Shown: piece after piece, positions 11,698 to 23,473 of the stretch | Layout of the letters: each line of letters starts with the position of its first letter | How positions within the stretch are numbered: the stretch's first letter is position 1 | Notes under the pieces: model-generated | Databases searched by the model: none | What the model saw: the letters and a program-made list of their open reading frames with translations, nothing else | Told to the model about the DNA's origin: nothing | Program-made: the position numbers and the translations under genes | NCBI GenBank assembly: GCA_032821775.1 | Contig: JAVLRN010000004.1 | Location: 992,001 to 1,056,000 of the forward strand | Source of the DNA: Sanguinoderma infundibulare | Lineage: Eukaryota; Basidiomycota; Agaricomycetes; Polyporales; Polyporaceae | Length of the DNA: 64,000 nucleotides | Reading direction: 5' to 3'

Positions 11698-12810
11698 ATG
11701 CTGACGCCATGGACATCCGGTGAGACCGTGCCGGGACCGGTCCGGGCATGCAGAAGGCGCGTGACTGTGCTGCGAGTGTCACCATCGCGATTGGCTTGTG
11801 CTTTGCCGCCTCTGCGTTCTCCTCCACTCGTCTTCCGCTGTTGGTTCCACACTGCTGCGGGAACCCCGCTTCGAGACCTACACTTTTGCCGCGCTCAAGC
11901 GGCCGCTATCGCCATTTGGCCCGCCAACCTTCTGGTCGCAAGGAATCAACAGAGTCGGGCCAGTGTGCGACTGCGGAGGCTTGCCATGGTGGGCTCGGTG
12001 GACGTATTTCATCGTTGCCGTGGACCTCATCACAGTGTGCGTTTCGATTCCTTTCCCGTCGCCTCCGCTCACTCTCTTATCGTCCTTATCTTAGTTTCAC
12101 CATGTGCGAGCTATCATGGAACCACTGGACTACATGGCAAGAAATACCTTTGGGCTCGGCTGGCTCAAAAACACCATCCTCGGGCTCAACGCCGCAGCCC
12201 GAAGACCAGTCACAGGTCATGGGCCACTCCATCCTCCGACCATGGTGGAAAATAGGCATCTGCTCCCTCTTTACGCTCGTTACTCGCACCGGTCTCTCAG
12301 CGATCCTGCTCGGAAGCCTTACGAGCAGGGTCTCGCTATCGGATCGTCCGCTGCGTGTTCATCCTCCCCTCCTCGTCTTCCGCGTCCGCTTCAAAACCTA
12401 GTGCAGTAAAACCGGCAGGTTGTCATCCGGTTCGCCCGTCACTCAAACTCCCAAGGCGTCGTCATCCCCTTCCAGCGCACCCGCCTAGTCCAGAGCCACG
12501 AGGGCCAGTCCGAGATGATGATCGGACTCAAGGACAGCGGCGGTCGATACACTCTTACATTGGACAGGGCCGAGATCATGTACCTTGCGCCACCTCCGTC
12601 TAAGCATTGTGACCCTGACTCGGACTGCGTACGAACAGCTCTCTTTCTCCAATGCACATTGCGTCATCCCACCATACGTCGGAAGCTCGATATCTCGACA
12701 ACCCCCAGCTGCGCCCCAGGCTCCCGAGCAGCCCGGTGCATGCGTTTATTGGGTTTCTGCTGCGGAATTGCACTTCGAACGTTCTTAGAGGAGCGTCGTA
12801 GCCAAACGCA
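11698..12810 (+). other. Coding-like plus-strand stretch, unassigned
   Basis: Several overlapping plus frames look protein-like, one with the hydrophobic piece WARWTYFIVAVDLITV near 12030 followed by a possible donor GTGCGT. They may be 5' exons (a cytosolic tail and one membrane segment) of the DUF7330-like gene downstream. I could not join them in one phase-consistent model. Confidence 0.3.
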
Positions 12811-13586
12811 GTGGACCAAGCGCCAAGCTACCTTCTGTTACTCGACTCTCTCGCGCCTGCCACGACTGTGTGTCGCACTCATCCGGGCGAGAACAAGTTC
12901 GGGCTTGAGATCTTCGTGAGTCTTCTCTTGTGTGAGCGTTTCGCTAGCCTGGTACTGATGTTTCGGACCAGGCGCCAGACTAAGGGCACCCACACAACGA
13001 ACGCTAGCTTCGTTTCCACATTCACGAAGGTCACCCTGAACGGCGAGAACACGCCCATCACGATTGACGTATGCCCTCCGGCGTCCTCTATTCTCAATGA
13101 CTACGTTCTGATTGCCTCGGGGGATCGCAGGAAACCACGTCCGCGCCCGCTCGCGCAACTCGGCCATCCACGGCAAATTCAACGTCTCGTCCGAACTCGA
13201 CCTCCTGACCCGGGCCAGCACCCTCATCATCTTCCGCGCGAATCTCGTGAGCGGCGGCGCCACATCGACTCGGAGGTGACGGTTCAGGCCAACACCTTGT
13301 CCGCAGGTTCGCCGTCGAGGGGTACACGTCCAACGCCCCCTTGGACGTCTCCGTCGCGGACGCACCCGGAGACCACATGCTCGCCCTGCACGCGCGCACG
13401 TCCAACTCGCCCGCGCGGGTCTCCGTCCACGAGACGTACGAGGGCGCGTTCGACCTCCTGTCTGCGATGTTCTTCTCTCCGTCGGTGGAGTGGGACGCGG
13501 AAGTGGCAGACCCGGCGGGCAAGGACCGCAAGCGCAACGTGCAGGTGCGGATGGCGCGGCGAGGGTCTGTACACCGGAAGGTGTAG
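12811..13586 (+). CDS. DUF7330-like beta-repeat protein, C-terminal part (model uncertain)
   Basis: The end of the gene reads FAVEGYTSNAPLDVSV, HMLALHARTSNSPARVSV, TYEGAFDLLS and PAGKDRKRNVQV, then a stop at 13584. This repeated N-A-P-L-D / T-N-S-P-A pattern is typical of the DUF7330 beta-repeat domain of basidiomycetes, whose function is unknown. Upstream pieces are NASFVSTFTKVTLNGENTPI near 13000 and GNHVRARSRNSAIHGKFN near 13140. A run of five G at about 13119-13123 puts these two in different frames, and the last intron candidate is only 31 bp, so the gene may be frameshifted. A donor GTGAGT at about 12916 and an acceptor at about 12970 fit one intron. Confidence 0.45.
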
Positions 13587-13639
13587 CGGGAGGCGGGAGG
13601 GGCGAGGAAGGGATATATCGGGGTTGAGACGTCGAACTC

Positions 13640-14240
13640 GCCTCTCCGGTTCAAGCTCTGAGATCTGGCGCGAGCGAGCGAGACTGTGGGAGGAGTGGGT
13701 AAGGGCGGGGGTAGGTTTTTGGATTATCTCCATCCCTGCGGTTTGTATTTCTGAGTAGCAGGTATCGCATGCATTTGAACACAGGGTCGCTGGTGTCGCT
13801 CCCAGGAACTACCGCTATCAGCACCTTTGCCACCAGGAGCAACTAGTCTACCGCCAACTCCTGACGCACCATGTCCCGCGCTGCCGTTGCACCGTGTACA
13901 GGGGCGAAACTTTTTCAAACGGTTCGTACGTGCTCGAGGACGAGTATCGCTACCTCGTCTCTTCGCACGAGAACGGGGATGGGAATAGGGAGGTCCGAAG
14001 TGCGAGGAGTGGGCATCTGGTGCTGTACGGATGGTGAAAAGTGTGTCGCGAGCCTGACGATGCTGCTCGATCGCGTGTATACGTCCGGATGGTGTTCAAA
14101 GGTTCCAGGTCAACAGGGAGAAGCAGGGCAGAGAATATGGCGTGCCGGTTGTGATAAAAGGGAAAATGGACGACCGAATGCGATAGGTGATCATGAATTC
14201 AAGTTTCAGGATGACGGTATTATGTCGAGTCGAACCCTGC
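13640..14240 (+). other. Unrecognised open frame upstream of the pectinase fragment
   Basis: About 13770-14035 stays open on the plus strand with protein-like words such as TFSNGSYVLEDEYRYLVSS, but it has no start in good context and no family I know. It may be part of a different decayed gene. Nothing recognisable as the GH28 N-terminal half is present here. Confidence 0.3.
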
Positions 14241-14261
14241 GCGACATCTTCCGGTGTGACA

Positions 14262-14989
14262 GCAACAGGGACGACTGCATCAGCTCAAAGCCGAGTACGC
14301 ATCTTCTTCCTGGCTTCGTTAGTTGTGCTGACGAGTGGGCCATTGTCGGACAGATGCCACTAATATTTTGGTTTCCAACCTGCCCTGCAACGGTTCTCAG
14401 TAAGTCATTCACATCCGGTTCTATCAATGGAAGTTCTCAAACCACATTAGAGCGGTATCTCTGTTGGCTCCCTCGGCCAGTACGCCGGCGAGTACGACAC
14501 CGTCGAGAACGTCCTCGCCACGTAAGCACGCGTCTCCCTGCCCTTCCCCCTTCTCGGAGCGCACTCTGGCTGGCATCCCGAGGAACATCCGCATGTCGAA
14601 CACGGAGAACCACGCGCGCATCAAGCCCTGGGCGGGAAAGAACGTCGACCCGGGCATCGTCAAGAACATCGCCTTCACTGGCTTCGTCGAGTATAATGTC
14701 GATAGCCCGGTCGTCATCGACCAGTGCTACAAGACGAGCGCCAGCGCTTGCACGAAGTACCCGTGTAACACGTGCATCCGGGATATCTGGTTCACGGAGT
14801 GAGCTTCCCGTTAGTTATATGCGCCCCAGGATCTGAGCTGACGAGTGTTGGATGAATGGCAGCATCTCGGGGACGTCGGCTGGCAAGAAGAAGGTGGTCG
14901 TCGCGAGCCTGGATTGCTCTCCAGATGGACGCCGGTGCAGCAATGCAGTGATGTATACTGCCCATCCTCTCGAACCAGGGCCCAATTGA
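14262..14989 (+). pseudogene. Glycoside hydrolase family 28 (exopolygalacturonase-type), 5'-truncated
   Basis: Secreted pectin-degrading family. Exons about 14262-14294, 14354-14399, 14453-14521, 14583-14798 and 14863-14989 join in phase. Visible GH28 signatures are the acidic pair in RDDCISSKPN, the catalytic His in NGSHGISVGSLGQYAGEYD, and ARIKPWAGKN (the RIK motif), followed by VVIDQCYKTSASACTKYP and LDCSPDGR. The N-terminal half, including signal peptide and the NTDG motif, is absent upstream. The C-terminus stops early at TGA 14987 where the family normally continues. It is therefore a fragment, though its splice sites and catalytic core are well preserved, which suggests recent loss or an unrecognised upstream exon set. 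Confidence 0.7.
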
Positions 14990-15975
14990 TGGTGGCCCAA
15001 AAATCAAACTGCGGGTCTGGGATTACGATGTGTGGTTTTCGGTGAGTTGAAACCCTTACGCCTCCATCTTCATATCCCGGCGATTTTGAATTTCGCCGCC
15101 ACAACGTCGTTCGTTCTGATATGATGCTGCGCCGACGTTTCTGGTATCTCTTGCAATCTCGCACCTGAACAGCATTGCGAGAAGCTTCTGTTGGTGCCTT
15201 TCCGCGATTCGTCGCCCATGCTGACATTCATGAGCGCACTTCCATATCAACAGTGCTGCCGTCTGACCTATGCTTCCTCGATCGAACTGTGGAGAGTGGG
15301 TACACATTAGTGAGTACGCGTTGATGCAGAACAGGGGCGTTGAATGGAAGTACACTAACTTTGCCGCGATGCGATTCGGATCTATCAGTCTTAAAGTTGG
15401 TCAAACTTCAACTATCACGCGCACCCAACCCATGGGCGTAGCGTGGCGCCGCATCTGTCAGAATGAGGTAGCTCAATTCAAAGAAGAGGAGGAAGTTGAT
15501 GCCAGGATGGCGCGTGCCACCAGATGCAGACAGATTCTGAAGGAAAAACACCGCTGGCCGGGGGAAGGTACGTGGTACCGCCCATATAATCTTTTCCTTG
15601 ATGGAGCTAATGTGTTTGCCGCCGTGATACCCTGGGTTTCTGATCTTGTTATGACCAGTTCAGTACCGGACAGGGATGTGGGCTTCCTTACGATGACCGT
15701 GGACGAGGAACTGTGAACTGCCTCACCCCGATGGAGACTTCAGCCTGTGCGATGTGGCTGATTCGTACATCCGCATCATGCATGGGGGCACGAGTGGATG
15801 GTCGTGGAGGCACTCATGCGCTGATGAGTGGACAGGGCACTGGTATCATCATGGTTCTCTGGCTGTGAACCCCGATCAGCCAGAAGATGACAGGAGTACA
15901 ACTAGTCCTGCGGTTGGTACAGTCTTCGTCATCCCGCCCTATCACTCTCATTCCTGCAGCTACATGTCAGCCTCT
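14990..15975. other. Gap with an unassigned plus-strand open frame
   Basis: A 148-codon plus frame at 15270-15716 and a second at 15754-16074 are open but match nothing I recognise. The second overlaps exon 1 of the DUF6534 gene in the same frame. They could be non-coding or an upstream decayed gene. Confidence 0.3.
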
Positions 15976-18147
15976 ATGCCTACCGGCGCTGTGGTCCCCT
16001 TCCCCCCGAATATCCCGTCTCTCGATGGTAGCTTAGGTGTAGATTTGCTCGGAACATTCTTCGGTCTCATGTGAGTTTTGCATACTTTATGGTTTCTCTG
16101 TTGGGTTATTGAGTATTTCGGCAGTCTTTATGGTATTGCCATCCATCAATTCTATAGGTACTGTCGCACCTTTCCATCCGATGCTCTCTTCATCCGCGTC
16201 TTGGTGAGCATTTTTCACTCTTTCTGCAATTTCCTCGCTGAAGCCCATTACTTGCTAGGTTGTTACCGTTATGTGAGGTTTTTACTTGACAGACGACCGA
16301 CTATGCTCAACGCCAATTTTTCAGGATATTGCAAACGGTCCATGTTATCGTGACGATGCACTTCACGTAAAGTAATTCATCATATGTGCCTCGTCCCTAT
16401 TGACACAGACATTAGGTACGTTTATCTGGTCACCGACTACTTCAATGTAGTCGCCTTGGCGAGCGAACCATGGTGAGAGACCAGGGCATATTCATGATGG
16501 CAACTAGTTGACATCAGTGGGCCCATGGTATGTAGGTCGGTCAAGGTTAGTTACTGCTCGCACCGTTGGTCGATCAATGGCTGATGGCTTTCAGATTGAT
16601 ACAATGATTGCGGTACGCACTTGTCAGTGAATATAGCGACAATTCTGAACCAGGCGCAGGCTCTTAACATCCTCTTCTCGCAAATGTGAGTCGAATCGGC
16701 GATAAATCTTGCAACAGCGTTCTAACTCGCAGGCCTAGCTTCTTCACGCGGCGGGTATACATGAGTAAGCAGGCTTCCACGGGCGTTCACTGTCATCCAT
16801 TGTATTTACTGTATTATAGTCGGCTTTCGGTACCGCATTGTCGCCTCTGTCACAGTGCGTCTGGCAATATCCTGTACAGCAAAGAAACCGTAGTTAACTA
16901 CTGACTTGTTTTAGTTCATACTGCTCCTTTCCGAGATTCGTGAGTCTCTCCACTGTGCTGTGAATTGCTCACTAACTCTCATTTCCGCATTCTTGTCCTC
17001 CTTCAGCGCTCAGTCTATGTGCGTCATTTCTGCTCTTATCTCAAAACGGATTGCTAACAATCCGACTCAGATCAAGTTGGCATTTTGTAAGCAAACATAC
17101 ATTTCCATGTAGGTCGCTGCGCTCACTTTCGCAAAGCTTTAAGAACAGCTCGGTTGAAGAAATCGTCAAGATTAGGGTATGTCCACGTGTGCCGCAATGC
17201 TGCGGGTCTCAATTCCTCTCCCTTATAGTGGCTTGTCGCGACGGCCTTTCTGATACCGACTCTTGTCGACACCTTGTTGACTTCAACGCTGATATTGGTC
17301 CTTCGACGGGGCAGAGCTGGTCTCAAGAGGTATGTGCTATGAAGGATCTCTGAATGTGCACGCCAACATTCTGCTAGGGACGACAGTGTGGCAGATCTCG
17401 CAGTGATATATTTAGTGAACACCGGTGCGTTTTAGCATTCAGTGTACCAAACAAAGTGACTGAAGCAGTTCCTTAGGGCTTCTTCACTGGTGAGGCTCTG
17501 CATGTCGTTCTGGAGATGCGCGGCTGAGGTTTGGTTCTATATAGGGTGCTGAACTTGGGTTGCTTCATCTCAGTAAATGCAGTGATACTATGTTTCAATC
17601 CGAACGTTCTCTGACAAAGTACCCAAGTTCGTCGTGGTCCAGGATCCTTCCACCACTCTAATATATGGATTGCTTAGCAATTTGGCAACTCGAGGTGAGC
17701 CTTCCTTTATACATTCTAAGCGATATCCTGAAGTTAAAATAATATCCTAAAAGTGTATGCCAATACCTTCCTCTCCGTGTACGTGTCGACGTTTTCGAGC
17801 ACCAACCATCTCTTGATAACCGTCCATGCCAGATTGAACTCGCGAGACACAAAGATATCCGTGCCGATATTCGACAGTGGCACCTACGGTCTCCATGCCA
17901 TTGAGCGCATGAACCGTCGAGTTGTAGCGGAAACCTGGAATGTGCCGGAAGTCAGTCGACCTTGCGTATGCGCTCCCGTGATTTCAACAGCTCACCTTCT
18001 CCCATTTATCATGCTCAGATTCCAGAGAACGCACCTGCATCCATCAATATCAAGGTCACAACTGAGCTGGAGGACGGGCAAGACTGGAACACGACAAAGA
18101 AGCATTCTGACGAGAACTCCAGCTCCACACTGGGCCATACCATGTAG
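15976..18147 (+). CDS. DUF6534 seven-helix membrane protein, many exons
   Basis: Integral membrane protein of the DUF6534 family, widespread in agaricomycetes and of unknown function. Clear exons are 15976-16070, 16125-16203, 16293-16366 and 16416-16472, giving PFPPNIPSLDGSLG, LYGIAIHQFYRYCRTFPSD and YVYLVTDYFN. Later exons give SFFTRRVYM followed by IGFRYRIVASV (about 16736-16880), WLVATAFLIPTLVDTLLTST (17229-17329), DDSVADLAVIYLVNTG (about 17380-17424) and VYANTFLSV (from about 17757). The polar tail INIKVTTELEDGQDWNTTKK ends at 18147. I could not place the exon around 16500-16560 or the one around 17480-17700 without a stop, so local damage is possible. The family has seven helices and a cytoplasmic C-terminal tail. 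Confidence 0.7.
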
Positions 18148-18524
18148 AGCCCTGTGCAAGTCGAGGCACCATCGAAGCAAAATCTGCCGTTCGTGAGGGT
18201 GTATCAGGGCATGTGTCTTCTCTTTGACGATTTGGCGACGACCGTGACAGGTGGCCTCGTGTAGAATACAACGATCAATATTCTGAATACGTTGCTCTTT
18301 GTGGGGATTTTATTTCAGGCAGCGGACCCTCTCAGAGCTTGAGTCGTATCGAACACCGGGCGAGTTCTTGAAGCCAGAACTGCACTGTGGCTGTCGAAAT
18401 ACTTGGCAATCGCAGTAAGTATTGTGCCACCAAGGATTCAGAAGGTACCAAGGGACCGTAACATCCAGGGCCAAGGTAATGTCGTCCAACGGTCAGCCTG
18501 AAGGGGCATAACGAAAATGCAGAG

Positions 18525-18646
18525 TCGTGATACGACACGACGCGCTGTGGCGCACCATGACGCGTCACGGCGCGAAAGGACGCGGCTCTGTGACGCCACA
18601 CGACGCCACACGACGCGGCTGTGATGCGACACGAAGCAAACCAATG
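18525..18646. repeat. GACGCG-rich degenerate repeat patch, left
   Basis: Dense, irregular units of the type GACGCGACAC, ACACGACGC and GTGACGC. It begins directly where the glycerol dehydrogenase reading ends (after PVTL), and a similar patch lies on the other side of that fragment. Confidence 0.65.
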
Positions 18647-19100
18647 CAGCGTCACCGGGAGGTCGACAGAGAGCATGAGCTCAATGTAGCGATCGAGCTC
18701 GGTCGTGGGGGATCTGTCGAGGACGAGTTGGCAGACGATTCTGGTGGATCTGCCCGTGATAAGATGGTCAGCCACGCACCATCACTCCCCGTAACCGCAC
18801 CACGCCTGCCCCGCCCGCCCTTGAGTCATCAAAAAGCCGGAATGGATCACTCACCGCATATGCCGCCGCCAGTCCCCCAGACTCAAACCCCAGCCCAGAC
18901 AGCAGCGTGTTCGCCTCAACGACCGCCTCCAGCGCGGGCATCACCACGTGCGCCTTGTTCGCCTCATACGCCTGCCGCCCGTACTTGAACAGTATCTCCT
19001 CGCACTTGTTGCAGATCGTAGACGAGACCTCCGTCTGGAGCCCGCCCCCAAAGTTTATGCTGTTCCGGCACTGCCGCGCCTCGACGTTCGTCGCGTGGAA
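18647..19100 (-). pseudogene. Glycerol dehydrogenase (iron-type GldA family) fragment
   Basis: Two minus-strand pieces of an NAD-dependent, metal-dependent glycerol dehydrogenase. The first (19100-18855) reads [20 protein letters not shown] to [16 protein letters not shown] and ends at a donor GTGAGT. The second (18749-18647) reads CQLVLDRSPTTELDRYIELM to LPVTL. The [12 protein letters not shown] signature is nearly complete, but the metal-binding His is changed to Tyr. About 20 residues expected between the pieces, including the H-x-x-K/HGE region, are missing. Both outer ends run into GACGCG-rich repeat patches. It is an internal gene fragment without start or end and cannot make an enzyme. 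Confidence 0.75.
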
Positions 19101-19224
19101 GCATGGTGGAGTGCATTGTGATCGTCTTTCTGTGTGCCCAGGCGTGCACGTCATTGTCAAACTCGGATCCGTCAAGTGGTGCGTACCTCAAGTTTGGTAT
19201 TGGTTCTAGAAGCGCACACCTGAC

Positions 19225-19425
19225 GCTCAGTGGTGCACTGCGACGCGACTGTGATGCGGATAGACGCGGCATGCCGCCCCCCGACGTGACACGGACGCGA
19301 CACCGACCGCGACACGGACGCGGCCATGACGCGGAGTGACGCGACACTGACGCGGCTTGCTGCATTCGAGATGCGACACTGACGCGGCAGGCTGCACTGG
19401 AGACGCAACAGAGAGGTGAGAGTGG
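19225..19425. repeat. GACGCG-rich degenerate repeat patch, right
   Basis: About 200 bp of irregular units such as GACACGGACGCGACACCGAC and GACGCGACACTGACGCGGC, with the same word content as the patch at 18525-18646. Confidence 0.65.
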
Positions 19426-20365
19426 ATGCGTATTGCGAAGGCCATGGAACAGAGTAGACGTCGAATGTCCTGCTACCTAGGCTAAAGCCAGCAATAACGC
19501 CCACTCAGGCTGTTGGGTAATGGCTGGCAGTGCACAGCGGGCGTAAAGCCGCACTTTACATCTGGCAGTCTTGAGGAAGTCCTAGGGAGACGTTGAGAAG
19601 CGAGGAAGATGAGGGTCTTCGACTGGGTTGTATCAGCATGCTAGATGGTCAACATTGAATATGCGGGCGACAGCTTACCAAATGTTCAATGGCAACATTG
19701 GTTAAATTATCGCCCATGCTGTGCCAGGTCCAACTTGATCAACAGAATGGTGGTCTATCAGTCGAAACAACGTGTCATAACCCACAGATGTTCATGACAA
19801 CCGAGAGTAAGGGCTCCCAAACAGATACTGATGGTGTTCACAGTAGGACGGCGGCCGGTAGGTGGAAGAGAGCGGCAAAGCCGACAATCATGGAACAGAC
19901 GCGTGGGCACGCGACAGTAGCGGCACTGTGGCGCGGCCCGGCCCCGCGCGCCACGACTCTGCATATTCTGTAGGCCCAGCCTGAAGGCGCAGGTCAGAGA
20001 TCTCCTGCGCCGCCCATATAGGCTGGGTATCAGTAATATGCTCTGAGACGGGACAGTTCAGTGTACGGGCACGGTGGCATCCACAGGACTAAATCAGTGG
20101 CTCGTGCTCTAGAACTGGTTAATAAATGCGCCTACAGCTCGCCCGGTTATCACAGTGCGCACCGTCACTGAGACCAAATGCTCGATTTCGAAGCCAACTT
20201 GAAAATTCTGTCACTAGGGAAATATGACGAGACGATTTGTAGATCGTACGGCACCTCCTTGTTATAACTTAGATGCAACATCTTTGCATAGGATCTATTA
20301 CAGAGCAGTACGAGAGCACACTGAGGAGAAGAATACTGCACACCAAGATGATATGGTGCTCGGCT
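19426..20365. other. No gene recognised
   Basis: A 94-codon plus frame (19689-19973) has no family resemblance. I see no supported gene or repeat in this stretch. Confidence 0.3.
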
Positions 20366-21593
20366 TCACTTCCTCAGCTCGAACATCTCCACATCATGCT
20401 GAGTATGCGACGTGAGATTGCTCGGCGGAGCAAACGTCGCCATGCTCAGAGAGTGGATAGTAGCCTCCTCATGAACTCGAACCCGCGCCATCCCCCCTGA
20501 TCCGGACCCAAGCATGGTCGGATTTTGCCAGTGCGGTCCGTGGCACCACACCGTTGCAAGGAGCACGCAGATGATGTCCACGTACACGTTCACGACCAGT
20601 ATGTCCACCGCGTGTTGGGGGTTTGTGTCTCGGAAGAGGAGGATGATGATCGAAATGTTGAGAATGACGGGGAATACAAAGTTGAACACAGCGATCCAGA
20701 ACAGGCCGCGAAGGCGAGATATGTATGTCCCTGGGTATCGTGTAATATAGGTGTAAGTCATAGAGAATGAAGAGGAGGCATAATAAACGTACTTTGACCT
20801 TGAGTTGTGAAGAGAATCCGCTCCCCGACTTCCATCGTGCGCAGTGCGCCGCCTTTGTGGAGACGCAGAAGGAACAGGCTCGACGCTAAGCTATTGTGGC
20901 CTTGTCAGCGGCGCACTGAACAAGGACGTCGATGACAGACATACACGTCATAAACCAACTGCAGGAAAAGCTCCACTTTCACATATGGAAGGGCCCACAG
21001 AGATAGTTCTGCCTCAAGGAAGCTCGTTGAATCCCGGATTATTCGCGCGGCGTGCACGAAGTCGAGGATAGAGTTGATGAGTCGCCCCATTAGGATCACG
21101 GCGAAAGTTCCATATATGAACAATCGTCGAACCCAACTGAGTTCCCGAGGGGGATACACAGCAACGACACGGACAAGCAGGATCGACTGTGTGCAAAGAG
21201 GGACGTAGAAGAACAGACACGATGTTGCCAGCAGAAGACTTGGGTCGACGGGCTTCAGTGCGATGCTCCTTTTCTATGCCCAAATCGTCAATACTTGTCT
21301 TCGGCTCATGAACGGTGCGCCTTCGGAAGAGAAATGCTTACCTGGAAGAAGATGGTGATGACACCAAATGCCAAGCCGAGTACAACGGCACAGACATTCA
21401 TAACGAAGATAGGTGTCCGCCAATTTTTGGATAACAGCAGTGCGATAGCGATCGGGATGAGGAACGAGCACCATATTGTGTTAAGCAGCAATGTATTGAC
21501 AGGGCCTTCAATGGCGTCGAGTAGTGGTTGGATTATTATCGGGGGTATAGGAAATGATCCGGCTGTGGCGTTCTTCGAAATGGAGGTGGTCAT
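20366..21593 (-). CDS. Seven-helix membrane protein, basidiomycete family (paralogue B)
   Basis: Minus-strand paralogue of the gene at 2500-3755; 347 residues from exons 21593-21342, 21273-20945, 20890-20793 and 20730-20366. Intron phases are 0, 2 and 1 as in paralogue A, and the last exon is 365 bp in both. Shared words are VYPPRELSW against VYPPRSLGW, YVKVELFLQL against YTKVEWFLQL, FWIAVFNFVFPVILNI in both, and MATFAPPS against SAKFAPPS in the tail. Seven hydrophobic segments are visible. Introns are 68, 54 and 62 bp. No stop or frameshift is seen, so the gene looks functional. Function is unknown. Confidence 0.78.
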
Positions 21594-21789
21594 TGTGGAA
21601 GGAAATAAATGTCACAGGCCGTTGCTGGTAGACTCGACCTGTTGTATGCCCGTGAACTGTGGCATAAATAAGGCTAAGGCAACGGAGAGACGCCTACTCG
21701 ATTGCGCAATAAACTCAAATCCATATATCTCGCGAGGTGGCGGTAGAACCGTTAAGGGTGGCGAAGGCGATGCTGCTACATCAGAAATT

Positions 21790-21920
21790 CCCAGGAGTTC
21801 TGAGACGTCTGTCACAGACGTTTCAGACGTTTTCAGACGTTTTCAGATAAATTCAGACCCATTTCAGACACGCCAGAGATCAGAGGTCAGAGGTGCAAAA
21901 CTACCCTGTCAGACATTTTG
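21790..21920. repeat. TTCAGACG-rich direct repeats
   Basis: Repeated words CAGACGTTTTCAGACGTTTT and further TTCAGAC copies over about 100 bp upstream of paralogue B. It could be a repeat-element end or a local regulatory cluster; nothing decides between these. Confidence 0.45.
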
Positions 21921-23473
21921 AAAGGGACACTTACAGTGCAGCGAAAGGTCCAACAAGACCCACAATGGCTCGGATGCCCCGTACAAACACCTTCCGAGGA
22001 CGAAACCAGTGCACGACGGGCGCCATCGTCGACAATACTGGTCATCGCTGTGCGTCAATGTGTGAGCACTGACACGCTCTCCAGTCCCCGCGTGTGGACT
22101 GCGCGCTCCCAAATGGTTGCGCAAAAGCAATAATACCTCCTGCACTTCAAACCGTGGCGCCGCGAAGGGTGGGCGGCCGACGGTAGGTTAATGTCTGTGT
22201 TTTCACCCTCTTAGGCGCCCTAAGCGCCAGGTATCCAGACGTTCAGAACTCGTGTGAATTACTGATGTAGTGATAGAACTGTTCAAAAATATCCGCATCA
22301 GTATTGATTCATCGATCAGTTGCAGAAAGCGCGTACCGCAGGGTTGCAGCCTGCAGGATCAGGCTCAATCCAGCCTCCCAGTGCCATCGAGTGTGAAAAC
22401 GAGACTTCGCCCGCCCGCAGGCATCTATCAATCGAAGCTACCGGTTCCAAATCAACAAGGAGTAAGTTTGCGCCCAGCTGCCTCTAACGAGACCGCCTAC
22501 ACTCACTGACACAGCCCTGGATTCCGATGTGATATCAAGCCCGGTGGAGGAGGAGCTCGACGAACGGCAGTGGTGGCGGGTGACGGCGACTTGGAGGAGC
22601 CGAATTGGGCGTACACCACGTGACATCCGGGCCTCCCATTCGGAGAGCCCATGAGATGGCCGCCCGATGGGTTGCGTTTCCTGCTTTCTCAAGCACCGCG
22701 GGCAGTCCAAACGGATCGTTTAACTCTATTCGCAAATTCCACGACTCGAACGGCTCTTTACGTACTTGGCTGGGCTTCTCCAGTGGGCGGGCAGAAGGTT
22801 GCACGAACTCAATACTTACATCTATCCAATAGCACGTCCCAAGCTTCTCAGATAGCGTTGTGTGCTTTTGTGGGCTGCCGTGAGTGCCTTCTCTTGAAGC
22901 TTTCCATGCGGTTCACTGATTGCTCCACAGGGTATTCCAATGACTGGAATTTCACGGAAGGTCTACCAACCGCAGTTTCGTCGGTGTTAGTAAAGACCGC
23001 GCCACATGGTGAGACCACATCCTATGCATCATATCGCGGCTCAGAAAATTTCTTCTCCGCCTAGTATTCAACCCGCTTCTCGGGCGCCATATCAGCGCCC
23101 AGTTTTATCTGGGCAACGGGATGGCTGGCACGTTGCCCAGAACCATTCTGGTCCCACATGACCGATGACACAATATGTACTCGCGTCTGAGGGCTACAGC
23201 CATCAAAGTCCGGTGAGCGTTGGAGTTCAACGACCGCGGGCGTTAGTGTTGAGCCTACACCTTCTTTTTTGTCACGCGAGTATCAGGATTCTTCACGCTG
23301 CGACTGGGATGTTGGAGCTTCCTGCTCTCAGCGGTCAATGCGCCCATCCCTGCAGCTCGCAGCAACTACCTGTTTAGTGGACATGCACGTGGAATAACTG
23401 GAGGTCCGTCGTTCATCCCTGTCAATCATCCCTCCTTCAGCCTCATGCTCAACATCTGCTCTCGGGCTGCATC
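21921..23473. other. Unassigned region, weak coding signs
   Basis: Plus frames at 22270-22509 and 22651-23064 are open with protein-like composition (for example TGYSNDWNFTEGLPTAVS) but no family is recognised and no splice model is convincing. The rest shows nothing. Confidence 0.3.
23109..23140. repeat. Short inverted repeat (hairpin)
   Basis: CTGGGCAACG and CGTTGCCCAG are perfect 10 bp inverted arms around a 12 base loop. Just upstream GGGCGC and GCGCCC also pair. No function is evident. Confidence 0.5.

Noticed and set aside
12838..13733. Large minus-strand frames opposite the DUF7330-like gene
   Set aside because: High-GC antisense shadows rich in Arg/Pro; the plus strand has family motifs and splice signals.
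18500..19430. Telomere or CRISPR-like array in the GACGCG patches
   Set aside because: Units are irregular, without constant repeats and spacers, and not telomeric in motif.
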